A stretch of DNA of 64,000 bases from Stutzerimonas balearica DSM 6083 (GTDB taxonomy: Bacteria > Pseudomonadota > Gammaproteobacteria > Pseudomonadales > Pseudomonadaceae). Below, one piece after another: positions 20,054 through 30,175 of this stretch. The DNA lies in assembly GCF_000818015.1 (NCBI RefSeq), contig NZ_CP007511.1, positions 682,001-746,000 of the forward strand, given 5' to 3'. The notes under the pieces are model-generated. The model was not told the DNA's origin, did not search any database, and worked only from the letters and a program-made list of their open reading frames with translations. The first letter of the stretch is position 1. The number at the start of each line of letters is the position of its first letter. A program made the position numbers and the translations under genes.

Positions 20054-21952
20054 TCAGGCGTTGTCCAGTGCGGCCAGGCGCTGGCGCACCGCCGCTTCGA
20101 TGCCGACGGCATCCAGGCCGCACTCGGCGAGCATCTCGCTCGGCTTGGCGTGTTCGACATAGAGATCCGGCAGCCCGAGGTGCAGGACCGGCATGACGAT
20201 TCGCTCGGCGGCGAGAAATTCCGCCACTGCGCTGCCGGCACCGCCCATGATGCTGTTCTCCTCGATCGTCACCAGCAGCTCGTGGCTGGCCGCGACTTCG
20301 CGCAGCAGCGCCTCGTCCAGCGGCTTGACGAAGCGCATGTCGATCACCGTGGCGTCGAGCGCTTCGCCGACCTGCAGCGCTTCGGGCAGCTGCACGCCGA
20401 ACACCAGCAGCGCCACCTTGCTGCCCTGGCGGCGCAGCACGGCCTTGCCGATCTCCAGCGGCTCGAGCCCCGGCTCCAGCGGCGCGTTGGGCCCGGTGCC
20501 GCGCGGGTAACGCACCGCCGCAGGCCCCTCGAAGTGATAGCCGGTGGTAAGCATGCGGCGCATCTCGTTCTCGTCGCTCGGCGTCATGATCAGCATGCCG
20601 GGGATGCAACGCAGGTAGGAGAGATCGAAGCTGCCGGCATGGGTCGGGCCGTCCTCGCCGACCAGGCCGGCGCGGTCGATGGCGAACAGCACGTCGAGGT
20701 TTTGCACCGCGACATCGTGGATCAGCTGGTCATAGGCGCGCTGCAGGAAAGTCGAGTAGATCGCCACCACCGGCTTCAGGCCGTCGCAGGCCATGCCGGC
20801 GGCCAGGGTCACGGCGTGCTGCTCGGCGATGGCGACATCGAAGTAGCGTTCCGGGTAGCGCTCGCTGAAGGCGACCAGGTCCGAGCCTTCCTTCATCGCC
20901 GGGGTGATGCCGGTCAGGCGCGGATCGGCCGCAGCCATGTCGCACAGCCACTGGCCGAACACGTTGGAGTACTTCGGCCCGCTGGGCTTCTTCGGCTTGG
21001 CCGGGGCGTCCACCGGCTCCAGCTTGCTGATCGCGTGCCAGGTGATGGGGTCGGCCTCCGCCGGGGCGAAGCCCTTGCCCTTCTTCGTCACCACGTGGAG
21101 GAACTGCGGGCCGTCGAGGTCGCGCATGTTGCGCAGGGTAGCGATCAGGGTCGGCAGGTCGTGGCCGTCGATCGGGCCGATGTAGTTCCAGCCCAGTTCC
21201 TCGAACAGGGTGCCGGGAACCAGCATGCCCTTGGCGTATTCCTCGGTGCGGCGGGCGATCTCCCAGGCGCCGGGCAGGCGCGAAAGGATCTTCTTGCTGC
21301 CCTCGCGCATGCTGGCGTAGGTGCGGCTGGAGAGGATCTTGGCCAGGTAGTTGGACATGCCGCCGACGTTGCGCGAGATCGACATGTCGTTGTCGTTGAG
21401 CACCACGAGCATGTTGGCGCCGACTTCCGGTGCGTGGTTGAGCGCCTCGAAGGCCATGCCGGCCGTCAGTGCCCCGTCGCCGATCACGGCGATCGCCTTG
21501 CGTTGCTCGCCCTTGAGCCGTGCGGCGATGGCCATGCCCAGCGCGGCACTGATCGAGGTGCTCGAATGGCCGACGCCAAAGGTGTCGTACTCGCTTTCCG
21601 AGCGTCGCGGGAAGGCGGCCAGGCCGTCCTTCTGGCGCAGGCTGGCCATGCGCTCGCGGCGGCCGGTGAGGATCTTGTGCGGATAGGCCTGATGGCCGAC
21701 GTCCCAGACCAAGCGGTCGTCGGGCGTATCGAAGACGTAATGCAGGGCGATGGTCAGCTCGATCACGCCGAGCCCGGCGCCGAAGTGGCCGCCGGTCTGG
21801 CCGACGCTGAACAAGAGTTCCTGGCGCAGCTCGTTGGCCAGCTCCTCGAGTTCGGTCTCGCCCAGACGCCGGAGTTGCTCGGGATTGGCCGCGCGGTCTA
21901 GAACGGGCGTCGCAGGGCGGACCCGAGGGATCTCATGGAACGTCTTGGGCAT
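20054..21952 (-). CDS. dxs: 1-deoxy-D-xylulose-5-phosphate synthase
   Basis: The enzyme condenses pyruvate and glyceraldehyde-3-phosphate with thiamine diphosphate, the first step of the MEP isoprenoid pathway. The 632-residue length is normal. Landmarks are [15 protein letters not shown], the thiamine motif [16 protein letters not shown] with its NDN partner, and the transketolase-type [15 protein letters not shown]. The ATG at 21952 ([10 protein letters not shown]) gives the usual pseudomonad N-terminus; the longer open frame is not supported. It is third in the order xseB-ispA-dxs, after a 112-bp gap. Confidence 0.97.
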   Translation of the reverse strand: MPKTFHEIPRVRPATPVLDRAANPEQLRRLGETELEELANELRQELLFSVGQTGGHFGAGLGVIELTIALHYVFDTPDDRLVWDVGHQAYPHKILTGRRERMASLRQKDGLAAFPRRSESEYDTFGVGHSSTSISAALGMAIAARLKGEQRKAIAVIGDGALTAGMAFEALNHAPEVGANMLVVLNDNDMSISRNVGGMSNYLAKILSSRTYASMREGSKKILSRLPGAWEIARRTEEYAKGMLVPGTLFEELGWNYIGPIDGHDLPTLIATLRNMRDLDGPQFLHVVTKKGKGFAPAEADPITWHAISKLEPVDAPAKPKKPSGPKYSNVFGQWLCDMAAADPRLTGITPAMKEGSDLVAFSERYPERYFDVAIAEQHAVTLAAGMACDGLKPVVAIYSTFLQRAYDQLIHDVAVQNLDVLFAIDRAGLVGEDGPTHAGSFDLSYLRCIPGMLIMTPSDENEMRRMLTTGYHFEGPAAVRYPRGTGPNAPLEPGLEPLEIGKAVLRRQGSKVALLVFGVQLPEALQVGEALDATVIDMRFVKPLDEALLREVAASHELLVTIEENSIMGGAGSAVAEFLAAERIVMPVLHLGLPDLYVEHAKPSEMLAECGLDAVGIEAAVRQRLAALDNA

Positions 21953-22126
21953 CGGGACGATATCGTTCTGGCTGAAAAAAGAGCGGCAGTTTAACCGATG
22001 GGATGCGCGATAAGAACGGCCGGGCCGTCGGGCCGTACTGCGCCGGCACCGCGCGCGTGCGCCCGAGGCGCTCTGGCGCGCGGTCTGTGCGCCGACCGCG
22101 GACACAGGCCGGCGCGCACGCGTGGT

Positions 22127-23014
22127 TCAGTTGCGCCGCGCGACGATGTAACGGGCGAGTGCGCGCAGCGGTTCGGCGCTGGCGTCGAACGGGCTCAGCG
22201 CATGCAGCGCCAGGTCGCGCAGCTCCAGCGCGTAGGCTTTCGCCGCGTCGAGCCCGAGCAATGCCGGGTAGGTGGGTTTGTCGCGCGCGATATCGGCACC
22301 CTGGGTCTTGCCGAGGGTCGCGGTGTCGCTTTCCACGTCGAGAATGTCGTCGTGCACCTGAAAGGCCAGGCCAATGGCCTGCGCGTACTGCTCCAGCGCC
22401 GCCAGGCTGGTGGCGTCCGCACGGCCGCTGGCCAGGGCGCCGAGCCGCACGCTGGCCTCGATCAGCGCACCGGTCTTGTGCCGGTGCATCAGCTCGAGCG
22501 CCGCGCGATCGAGCTTGTGCCCGACCGAGCCGAGGTCGATCGCCTGGCCACCGACCATGCCGGCCGGGCCGGCTGCCCGCGCCAGGACACTGAACATCTC
22601 CAGGCGCAGGGCGGCGTCGGCCGGGTTGTGCGAGGGGCTGGCCAGCACTTCGAACGCCAGGCTCTGCAGGCCGTCGCCGGCAAGGATCGCGCAGGCCTCG
22701 TCATAGGCCTTGTGCGTGGTCGGCTGGCCGCGTCGCAGGTCGTCGTCGTCCATCGCCGGCAAATCGTCGTGAACCAGCGAATAGGCGTGAATCAGTTCGA
22801 CCGCACAGGCGGCGCCATCGGCCTGCGCCTTGTCGCCGCCGAGTGCTTCGCAGGCGGCATAGGCGAGCAGCGGGCGAACGCGCTTGCCGCCGTTCATCAC
22901 GCTGTAGCGCATCGCCTGGTAGAGCCGCTCGAGCTGGGGCAGCGGCGCGCTGAACAGCGCTTCGAGACAGCCGTCGACGCGCTTCTGGCAGACCTGCTGG
23001 TAGCCCTGGATCAT
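22127..23014 (-). CDS. ispA: Farnesyl diphosphate synthase (geranyltranstransferase)
   Basis: The 295-residue prenyltransferase adds two isopentenyl units to dimethylallyl diphosphate. The first Asp-rich motif is [14 protein letters not shown] and the second is DDILDVESD; the RVRPLLAY and GGQAIDLGS segments are also typical. Its ATG overlaps the xseB stop (ATGA, 23011-23014), so it is translationally coupled. It supplies precursors for quinones and undecaprenyl carriers downstream of Dxs. Confidence 0.95.
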   Translation of the reverse strand: MIQGYQQVCQKRVDGCLEALFSAPLPQLERLYQAMRYSVMNGGKRVRPLLAYAACEALGGDKAQADGAACAVELIHAYSLVHDDLPAMDDDDLRRGQPTTHKAYDEACAILAGDGLQSLAFEVLASPSHNPADAALRLEMFSVLARAAGPAGMVGGQAIDLGSVGHKLDRAALELMHRHKTGALIEASVRLGALASGRADATSLAALEQYAQAIGLAFQVHDDILDVESDTATLGKTQGADIARDKPTYPALLGLDAAKAYALELRDLALHALSPFDASAEPLRALARYIVARRN

Positions 23015-23253
23015 GCGTCTTCGTCCGTCTGGAATGGCGCCGGTTCGAGCTTGCCGTCGCGCTCGAGGAGGATCTGCACCTTCTGCTCGGCCTGGTTGAG
23101 TGCCGCCTGGCATTCGCGCGTCAGGCCGATGCCCTGCTCGAAGCAGGTCAGCGAATCCTCCAGCGACAGTTCGCCGCTCTCCAGGCGCTCGACCAGCTGC
23201 TGCAGTTCGGCGAGGGATTGTTCGAAATCGAGGGCGGCTTTCTTGCGGGCCAT
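23011..23253 (-). CDS. xseB: Exodeoxyribonuclease VII small subunit
   Basis: This 80-residue protein has the conserved [20 protein letters not shown] and [14 protein letters not shown] segments of XseB. It pairs with XseA (not in this window) to degrade single-stranded DNA. It is the first gene of the xseB-ispA-dxs operon, an order common in gammaproteobacteria. Confidence 0.95.
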   Translation of the reverse strand: MARKKAALDFEQSLAELQQLVERLESGELSLEDSLTCFEQGIGLTRECQAALNQAEQKVQILLERDGKLEPAPFQTDEDA

Positions 23254-23325
23254 GGCGGGACCTGTGCGGGGACGAGCGGAATCGGCCGCGACATTAACAA
23301 AGAAGCGCCCGGCGCAGCTACCGGT

Positions 23326-24096
23326 TCAGCCGAGGTAGGTGCGCGCGAAGTAGTAGAGCGTCATGCCGCTGCCAACGAGGATCACCAGGGCCCTGAGCCA
23401 GCGTGTCGGCAGCCGCTGGCTGAGCGCGCCGCCGGCATAGCCACCGGCCGTGGCGCCGGCCAGTACGACCACCAGTTCGGCCCAGCTGACGCGCCCGGCG
23501 GCGATAAAGGTCAGGCTGGCGACGCTGTAGATCACGGCGGAGATCAGGTTCTTCAGCGCGTTGGCGCGAACCAGCGCATGGCCTTCGATGGAAAACGCCG
23601 CCAGTTGCAGGATGCCCATGCCCGCGCCGAAGTAGCCGCCGTAGATGGCGACCAGGCCGTGAGCGCCCAGCGAACCGGCCGAATGCGCCGGCACCTCGGC
23701 TTGCGTCGGTCGTCGGGCTGCCAGCCAGCGGCTCAGCCAGGGGCTCGAGGCGAACAGGGCAGTGGCGAGCAACAGCAGCCAGGGGATCAGCAGGCTGAAC
23801 ACGGCGTCGCCGCCGGCGAGCAGCAGCAGGCCACCGAGCAGCCCACCGGCCAGCCCGGCCAGCAACAGCGGCACGAGATAGCGGCCCAGCGCGCGCAGGC
23901 TGCTACGGGCCGCCCAGGCGGCGGCCAGGCTGGCCGGCCACAGCGCCACCGCGTTGGTGGCGTTGGCGGTCACCGGCGGCAGGCCGGTCGCCAGCAGGGC
24001 GGGAAAGGAAAAGAAGGTCCCGCCGCCGGCGAGGGCGTTCATGCCGCCGGCCGCGAAACCGGCACAGAGCAGCAGGAGGATGTCGGGCAATGGCAT
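23326..24096 (-). CDS. TauE/SafE-family anion exporter
   Basis: The 256-residue membrane protein has about eight spans and the family's AGGMNALAGGGTFFSFPAL opening and YGGYFGAGMGILQLAAF repeat. Members export sulfite, sulfoacetate or related anions. The start at 24096 (MPLPDILLLL) begins directly at the first span. The substrate is unknown; the neighbours do not point to sulfur metabolism. Confidence 0.85.
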   Translation of the reverse strand: MPLPDILLLLCAGFAAGGMNALAGGGTFFSFPALLATGLPPVTANATNAVALWPASLAAAWAARSSLRALGRYLVPLLLAGLAGGLLGGLLLLAGGDAVFSLLIPWLLLLATALFASSPWLSRWLAARRPTQAEVPAHSAGSLGAHGLVAIYGGYFGAGMGILQLAAFSIEGHALVRANALKNLISAVIYSVASLTFIAAGRVSWAELVVVLAGATAGGYAGGALSQRLPTRWLRALVILVGSGMTLYYFARTYLG

Positions 24097-24166
24097 GGTC
24101 GGCCCCGGTGGCAAAAGGCCGCAGGTTAGTCAGCCCGGCGGGTTTGCGCCAGCGCCGGGCAGTCGC

Positions 24167-26563
24167 TCAGCCATCCAGGGGTAGCGGCAGGGTGGTCGGT
24201 GTGCGCGGCTTGTAGTCGAGCTGGCACTGCTCGGCCGGCAGCGGGCGCGAATAGTAGTAGCCCTGCAGGCTCTGGCAGTTGTTCAGGCGCAGGAAGGCAG
24301 CCTGGCGCTCGTTCTCGACCCCTTCGGCGACCACCTGCAGGCCAAGGTGGGTGGCCATGGTCAGGATGCCGCGAACCAGCGCCACCGAGTGCTCGCTATC
24401 GGGCAGCCCGGCGACGAAGCCGCGGTCGATCTTGATGCCGTCGAAGGGAAAGCGCTGCAGGTAGGTGAGCGACGCATAGCCGGTGCCGAAGTCATCGAGG
24501 AACAGCGGCATGCCGGCGGCCTTCAGGCGGGCCAGGGTCTGCTGCACGTGGTCGTCGGCTTCGAGCAGCGCGCTCTCGGTGATCTCCAGCTCGAGCAGGC
24601 GCGGGTCGGTGCCTTCCTCCTCGAGAATGGCGAGCAGGCTGCCGGCCAGGTCGGCCTGGCGGAAGTCCAGCGGCGAGAGGTTGATCGCGATGCTGACCCG
24701 GTTGCCGCCTTCGGCCCACTGGCGTGCCTGGCGACAGGCCTGGCGGAACACCCAGCGCGTCGCTTCGATGATCATCCCGCTGTCTTCGAGCACCGGAATG
24801 AATTCGCCCGGCGGGACCAGGCCGCGGTCCGGCGAATTCCAGCGCAGCAGCGCTTCCATGACGCGGGGCTGGCCCTGGCTGTCGACCTGTGGCTGGTAGT
24901 GCAGCACGAACTCGTCGCGATCGAGCGCGCGTCGCAGCGCTTGTTCCAGCTGGCGGCGCCGGTCGGCCTCGGCGCTCAGCTCGGCACTGTAGAGCGCCGT
25001 GCAGTTGCGCCCTGCGGCCTTGGCCGCATACAGCGCGAGGTCGACCTGCTTGAGCAGATCGACCGCCGTGCCTCGTCCGTCGCTGCTGGTGATGCCGATG
25101 CTCGGGCTGACGAAGCATTCGTACTTGCCGACCTGGATCGGCGCACGGAAGCCATCGAGGATGCGGTTGGCGACGTCCTGCGCCTGTTCGCGCGGGCTGC
25201 CTTCGAGCAGCACCATGAACTCGTCGCCGCCGGTGCGCGCCAGCAATGCCTTGCCGGTCACCAGGCTGCGCAGCCGATCGGCGACATAGGCGAGCAGGCG
25301 GTCGCCGGTCTCGTGGCCGAGTGCGTCGTTGATGCGCTTGAAATGGTCGAGATCGAGAAACAGCAGGCTCAGCGGGGTGCGCGCGGCAAGCATCTGTTCG
25401 AGCGTCTGGACCACGTTGTGGCGATTGGCCAGATGCGTCAGCGGGTCGAAGTGGGCGAGAAAGCGCAGCCGCTGTTCGGCACGCAGACGGTCGCCGATGT
25501 CGCGCAGCAGCACCAGGTTGAGCCGCGCGCCGTGGCGTTCGAACGGCGTACAGGTGATCTCCAGTGGAATCTGCGCGTCGCCACGGCGGCCGGTCATCTG
25601 CAGCGGAGTGTTGGCTGGCAGGCGGAGCAGGCGCTCGCTGGCGTCGGCATCGAACAGACGATCCTCCGGGCGCTGGCCGAGCAGGTCCTCCGGCGGGCAA
25701 CCGAACAGCCGGGCGGCTGCGGGGTTGGCCTGTTGCACGCGCAGCTGGTCGTCGACGACCAGCATGCCGATCGGGGCGTTGTCGATCAGCTCGCGCATTA
25801 GCTGCTCGCTCTGGCGCAGGTCGTTCTGTCGGTTGTGCAACTGCAGCATCATGCGGCTGAAGGTCGCCGCCAGGTGGCCGATCTCGTCGCTGCCGGTGAC
25901 TGCCGGCGGCTGCGGTTGCTGGTCCAGCGTGAAGGCGCGTGCGGCCCGATCGATGCGCGCCAGGCGGTTGGTGATCAGCCACTGGTAGAGGGCCTGCAGC
26001 AGCAGACCGAGCATGATCAGCAGGGTCAGCGTCTGGGCCAGATACAGCCAGGCATCCCGCTCGGTCTGCCAGAGGATCGGGCGCACGTCGAAATCCACCA
26101 GCAGCGCCTCGCGCAGTGGCCGGCCATCAACGGCGACGCGATCGAGCGGATACACCGCCAGCTGTTCCGAGCCGTCCGTACCGATCCAGCTCGAGCGCCC
26201 GTCGGCGATACGCTCGGCCAGCTCGCCCGCGTCGACGGCAACCAGCTCTTCCGGGCTCTGGCCCAGGCGGGTGGTGGCGATCACGCGTAGCTGCTGGTCG
26301 ACGACCATTGCCCAGCGCACCCCTTCCAGGCTTGCCAGGTCGGCCAGCTCGGTCTCCATCTCGGCGATGCGGCCGTAGCGCCGGTGATCGCTCAGGCTGC
26401 TCTGCAGCAGCGCCAGGTGCTGCTGGGTGTGGTTGCGCCAGCTGTGCAGCGCCTCATCGGCGCGCCACGGCAGGTGCCAGGCGGTGAGCAGCAGGGTGAA
26501 GGCCAGGCCGAACAGGCCGAGTACCAGCGGCAGCGATTTGCGCAGCGACAGACGGGTCAGCAT
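24167..26563 (-). CDS. Membrane GGDEF/EAL sensor protein with PAS domain
   Basis: This 798-residue protein has an N-terminal membrane span, a periplasmic sensory region, a second span near residue 175, HAMP-like and PAS segments, then a diguanylate cyclase domain with TGGDEF and a phosphodiesterase domain with EALLRW, DDFGTGYASL and KIDRGFV. Both active-site sets look intact, so it can in principle make and break c-di-GMP. The ATG at 26563 overlaps the end of the upstream lipoprotein gene by 7 nt, suggesting the lipoprotein feeds its sensory domain. Confidence 0.9.
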   Translation of the reverse strand: MLTRLSLRKSLPLVLGLFGLAFTLLLTAWHLPWRADEALHSWRNHTQQHLALLQSSLSDHRRYGRIAEMETELADLASLEGVRWAMVVDQQLRVIATTRLGQSPEELVAVDAGELAERIADGRSSWIGTDGSEQLAVYPLDRVAVDGRPLREALLVDFDVRPILWQTERDAWLYLAQTLTLLIMLGLLLQALYQWLITNRLARIDRAARAFTLDQQPQPPAVTGSDEIGHLAATFSRMMLQLHNRQNDLRQSEQLMRELIDNAPIGMLVVDDQLRVQQANPAAARLFGCPPEDLLGQRPEDRLFDADASERLLRLPANTPLQMTGRRGDAQIPLEITCTPFERHGARLNLVLLRDIGDRLRAEQRLRFLAHFDPLTHLANRHNVVQTLEQMLAARTPLSLLFLDLDHFKRINDALGHETGDRLLAYVADRLRSLVTGKALLARTGGDEFMVLLEGSPREQAQDVANRILDGFRAPIQVGKYECFVSPSIGITSSDGRGTAVDLLKQVDLALYAAKAAGRNCTALYSAELSAEADRRRQLEQALRRALDRDEFVLHYQPQVDSQGQPRVMEALLRWNSPDRGLVPPGEFIPVLEDSGMIIEATRWVFRQACRQARQWAEGGNRVSIAINLSPLDFRQADLAGSLLAILEEEGTDPRLLELEITESALLEADDHVQQTLARLKAAGMPLFLDDFGTGYASLTYLQRFPFDGIKIDRGFVAGLPDSEHSVALVRGILTMATHLGLQVVAEGVENERQAAFLRLNNCQSLQGYYYSRPLPAEQCQLDYKPRTPTTLPLPLDG

Positions 26564-27507
26564 GGGTGGCGGCCCCCTTGGCATTCGGCGAAGAGTTCAT
26601 CGGGGCGGCTGGCCTTGCCCAGTAGCTGACGGCCGGAGAGGTAGCTGGCCAGACGCGTCACGCCGCTGCGCAGGCGGCCCTGTTCGTGCCACTGGCGGTT
26701 CAGCGCCGGATCGCCAAGCACCAGCCCGCCGAGGGTCACCTGCAGCGCCTCGGGCGTCAGGCCGAGGCGGCGTTCCAGGCGCGGATTGGTCTGCGCCGGG
26801 TTCTCCTGCCAGGCGCGCAGGGCGTCGTACCACAGCGCCGCGAGGCGCTTGCGCTCCTGCGCATTGACCCGGCGCCGGTCGACGACCAGCACGTCGACGA
26901 TCTCGTCGGGCAGCAGGCGACTGTCGAACACCCGCCGCGCGCCGAGCTTCTCCAGTGCCGGGCCTTCCGAGGCAAAACTGACGACCGCATCGATCTGGCC
27001 GCTGCGAAATGCCTGCAGATGTTCGTGCACCTGGAGGTTGGCGACTTCGATGTCGGCGATCGTCAGGCCGGCGCTGTCGAGGATGCGCGACAGGAAAAAC
27101 GCGCCCAGCGCCGTGTTCTCCACGCCGATCCGGTGGCCCTTGAGCTCGCTCAGCATGCCGATTGGCGGGCGCGCATAAAGCACGTCTGCGCCCGCGGAGA
27201 CATTGGTGACCAGGAGGATTTCCAGATCCATTTCGGCGTTCTGGCTCTGCAGCACCAGCAGCTCGTCGAGCGTCAGCATGGCGCCATCGAGCATGCCGTT
27301 GCGAAAGCCGCGGATGACCCCGGTGGTGTTCGGATATTCGACCAGGCGGATGCGGCTTGGGCCGGTCCAGCCGAGTTCGTCCGCCAGGTACAGCGGGCCG
27401 TAGCCCAGCCAGCGGTTGCTGCCGATGCGCACTTCTTCGGGTGCCGGTTCGCAGCCGGCCAGGGCCAGCAACAGGGTCAGCAAAAGCAATGGAAACGCAC
27501 GGGTCAT
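26557..27507 (-). CDS. ABC-type substrate-binding lipoprotein coupled to the c-di-GMP protein
   Basis: The 316-residue protein begins with a lipoprotein signal (MTRAFPLLLLTLLLALAGC) and continues as an NMT1/SsuA-type binding fold with VRIGSNRWLGYGPLYLADEL and KGHRIGVENTALGAFFLSR. No permease or ATPase gene is present. It overlaps the GGDEF/EAL gene, so it probably works as the periplasmic ligand sensor for that protein, not as part of a transporter. The ligand is unknown. The start at 27507 is set by the signal peptide. Confidence 0.8.
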   Translation of the reverse strand: MTRAFPLLLLTLLLALAGCEPAPEEVRIGSNRWLGYGPLYLADELGWTGPSRIRLVEYPNTTGVIRGFRNGMLDGAMLTLDELLVLQSQNAEMDLEILLVTNVSAGADVLYARPPIGMLSELKGHRIGVENTALGAFFLSRILDSAGLTIADIEVANLQVHEHLQAFRSGQIDAVVSFASEGPALEKLGARRVFDSRLLPDEIVDVLVVDRRRVNAQERKRLAALWYDALRAWQENPAQTNPRLERRLGLTPEALQVTLGGLVLGDPALNRQWHEQGRLRSGVTRLASYLSGRQLLGKASRPDELFAECQGGRHPC

Positions 27508-27605
27508 CCAGTGACTCCATAGTGGTCTATTGCCACCATAGCTGGAGTCTGGCGCCGATGGAATCCTTTCAACGTCTAGGGTTATTCGATTTGGCGTTCT
27601 GTGAC

Positions 27606-29033
27606 TCACTGCGCTGAACGCGCGCTACCCGGATTGGCGCTGGCTGCCGTGGAAGGCCCGTCCCAGGGCCCGCCGAGCGCCTGGTACAGGCTGATCGACT
27701 GGGCGATCAGCGCCTCGCGCAGGGCAACGGCAGTGAGCTGAGCATCGAACAGCTGGCGTTGTGCGTCGAGCACCTCCAGGTGCGACGAATAGCCGCTGCG
27801 GTAACGGTCCTGCGCGATCTGCAGCGAACGCTCCAGCGTCACCTGGCGCGTCTGGATGCGGGCCAGACGACGGCCGAGCTGCTCGATGGCCGAGAGCGCG
27901 TTCTCGACCTCGCTGAACGCTTGCAGCACCGCACCGCGGTAGGCGAACGCTGCCTCGTCGCGCTGCGCCGTGGCGATGTTCAGTCCGGCCTCCAGGCGGC
28001 CGCCCGCGAACAGCGGAGCCAATACGCTGCCGCCCAGGCTCCAGACCCTTACCGGGTCGTAATCGAGGCTGTCGACGAACAGCCTGCCGAGGCTGGCCGA
28101 CAGGCGGACCTGCGGCAGGAACAGGTCGCGTTGCGCCTGGAGGTTCTGGTCGCTGGCGGCCAGCAGGTGTTCGGCCTGGCGCAGGTCCGGGCGACGCCTG
28201 AGCAGCTCGGACGGCAGCCCCGCGGAAATACGCGGGCGTTGCAGTTGCGCCAGGGTCGCGCCACGTTCCACCGGCCCCGGCAAGCGCCCGGTCAGCAGGC
28301 GCAGGGCGTGCTCCTGCTCGCGAATGGCCTGCTCCAGCTGCGGCAGCAACTCGGCCGCCGCCTCGTATTCGGCCAGCGCCTGGCTGACCTCCAGCTGCGA
28401 GGTATAGCCGAGCGCAGCGCGGTCCTCGGCCACGCGCAGCGCCTCGCGGCGTGCGGCGACCGTGGCGCCGGTGACCGCGTGCTGCTCGTCGAGCGACAGC
28501 AGCCGCACATAAGCCCGTGCGGTCGTGCTGGCAACCGCCAGGCGAACCGCGGCGCGCTCACTCTCACTGGCCTGGTACTGCAGGCGCGCGCTGCGCTGCA
28601 AGCGGCGCAGGCGGCCCCAGAGATCGACTTCGTAAGCGACCTCGAGGCTCGGTTGCACGGCCAGGCTACGGTTGACGCCGAGTGCGCCGAGCTGCCGCGA
28701 ACGGCCGACCGAGAGCGCCGCGTCCAGCGTCGGCAGCAAGCCGGCGTCGGCCAGGCGAATCCGCTCGCGGGCCTGCTCGACGCGGGCGGCAGCGCGTAGC
28801 ACGTCGCTGTTGTGCGCCAGGGCCTGCGCGATCAGGGCGCTCAGCCGCGGGTCACCATAGCGGCTCCAGCCGTCAGCCGGCGCCGACGAGCGGTCTGGGG
28901 TGTCGGCGCGCCAGGCGGCCGGCGGATCGATCTGTGCTTGCGGCGGCACGGGGCGCGGTGTCGGTGCGCAGCCGATCAGCGCCACCAGCGCCAGGCCCGC
29001 CGTCCAGCGCAACAGGGTCAGCCGGCGAGTCAT
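27606..29033 (-). CDS. Outer-membrane efflux lipoprotein (NodT/OprM family)
   Basis: This 475-residue outer-membrane factor has a lipoprotein signal (LALVALIGC) and two OEP repeats, with LAHNSDVLRAAARVEQARER and the second-repeat RPDLRQAEHLLAASDQNL. It forms the trimeric channel of a tripartite pump with the two genes upstream, overlapping the fusion-protein gene by 4 nt. The substrate is unknown. Confidence 0.9.
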   Translation of the reverse strand: MTRRLTLLRWTAGLALVALIGCAPTPRPVPPQAQIDPPAAWRADTPDRSSAPADGWSRYGDPRLSALIAQALAHNSDVLRAAARVEQARERIRLADAGLLPTLDAALSVGRSRQLGALGVNRSLAVQPSLEVAYEVDLWGRLRRLQRSARLQYQASESERAAVRLAVASTTARAYVRLLSLDEQHAVTGATVAARREALRVAEDRAALGYTSQLEVSQALAEYEAAAELLPQLEQAIREQEHALRLLTGRLPGPVERGATLAQLQRPRISAGLPSELLRRRPDLRQAEHLLAASDQNLQAQRDLFLPQVRLSASLGRLFVDSLDYDPVRVWSLGGSVLAPLFAGGRLEAGLNIATAQRDEAAFAYRGAVLQAFSEVENALSAIEQLGRRLARIQTRQVTLERSLQIAQDRYRSGYSSHLEVLDAQRQLFDAQLTAVALREALIAQSISLYQALGGPWDGPSTAASANPGSARSAQ

Positions 29034-30175
29034 GGCGCGGCGGCCGCGTCGGTATCGACGTAAGTGATCACCGACAGGCCCGGGCGCAGGCGTGCGGCCA
29101 GCGGCTGGTCGGGGTCGATGCTGATCCGAACCGGCACCCGCTGGACCACCTTGGTGAAGTTGCCGGTGGCGTTGTCCGGGCGCAGCAGGCTGAACTCCGA
29201 GCCGGTGGCCGGCGCCAGGCGTTCGACCCGACCGCTCAGCCGGGCGCCGTCGAGCGCATCGACGGCGATGCTGACCGGCTGCCCGGGGCGCATGCGAAAG
29301 GTCTGCGTCTCCTTGTAGTTGGCGATGATCCAGAGTTGCTCGGGCACGAGGTAGAGCAGCTGAGTGCCGGCGGAGACGTACTGGCCCAGGCGCACGCCGA
29401 GTTCGCTGACCTGGCCGTCGCGGGGCGCGGTTATCACGGTGTTGTCGAGGTCGATCAGCGCCTGGCTCAGGGCGGCTTCGGCGATCGCGATCTGCGCCTG
29501 CAGGCCGCCGCGCGATACCTCGCTGGCCTTGAGCGTCTGCTCGGCGATCTCGATGGCGGCCTCGGCCTTGTGCACGTTGGCCGCGGCGGCGCGTGCGGTG
29601 GCGCGGATCTGGTCGCGCTCGCGGATCGAGACCGAGCCGCGCTCGGCCAACTCGCTGACCCGGCGCTCGTCGGCGCGCGCACGGTCCCGCTCGGCCTGCG
29701 CGGCGAAAAGCTCGGCGCGTCGGGCCTGCAGCGTGGCCCGGTTGGCGGCCAGCGTTTGCTCGAGGTTTTCCAGCTCGAAGCGCCGCGCCGCCAGTTCGGC
29801 CCGGCGCTGCTCGACGCGCTGGCGATACTGCCGGTCATCGATGCGCACCAGTACCTGGCCTTTCTCGACGCGCTCGAAGTCCTGCACGGCCACCTCGACG
29901 ACGTAACCGGCGACCTGGGGCGCCAGCACGGTGATCTGCCCTCGCACGTAGGCGTTCTCGGTGATGGCGACGGCGCTGGTGAACGGCCACAGTTGCCAGG
30001 CGTAGAGGATGGCGAAGATGCCGAGCAGCGCGACCAGCGCCATCAGCAGCACCGAGCGCAGGCTCGGGCGGATCGTCTTTGGCGGCTCGACCGGCTGGGC
30101 GCCGGCATCGGTGGCGGCGGCCGACGCCTCGGCCGGCGCGCGCGGTTCGGTTTGCGGCTGCTGATCCTGGCTCAT
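29030..30175 (-). CDS. HlyD/EmrA-type membrane fusion protein
   Basis: The 381-residue protein has a cytoplasmic Pro-rich N-terminus, one membrane span (SVLLMALVALLGIFAILYAW), a barrel-sandwich half motif (GQITVLAPQVAGYVVEVAVQ), a long coiled-coil hairpin and the returning half (VITAPRDGQVSELGVRLGQ). It bridges the MFS pump and the outer-membrane channel. It overlaps both neighbours by 4 nt, so the three genes form one operon. Confidence 0.92.
   Translation of the reverse strand: MSQDQQPQTEPRAPAEASAAATDAGAQPVEPPKTIRPSLRSVLLMALVALLGIFAILYAWQLWPFTSAVAITENAYVRGQITVLAPQVAGYVVEVAVQDFERVEKGQVLVRIDDRQYRQRVEQRRAELAARRFELENLEQTLAANRATLQARRAELFAAQAERDRARADERRVSELAERGSVSIRERDQIRATARAAAANVHKAEAAIEIAEQTLKASEVSRGGLQAQIAIAEAALSQALIDLDNTVITAPRDGQVSELGVRLGQYVSAGTQLLYLVPEQLWIIANYKETQTFRMRPGQPVSIAVDALDGARLSGRVERLAPATGSEFSLLRPDNATGNFTKVVQRVPVRISIDPDQPLAARLRPGLSVITYVDTDAAAAP

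Noticed and set aside
19889-21901. A 670-residue forward open frame opposite dxs
   Set aside because: It is the complement of dxs with His/Gly/Arg-rich composition; dxs is certain.
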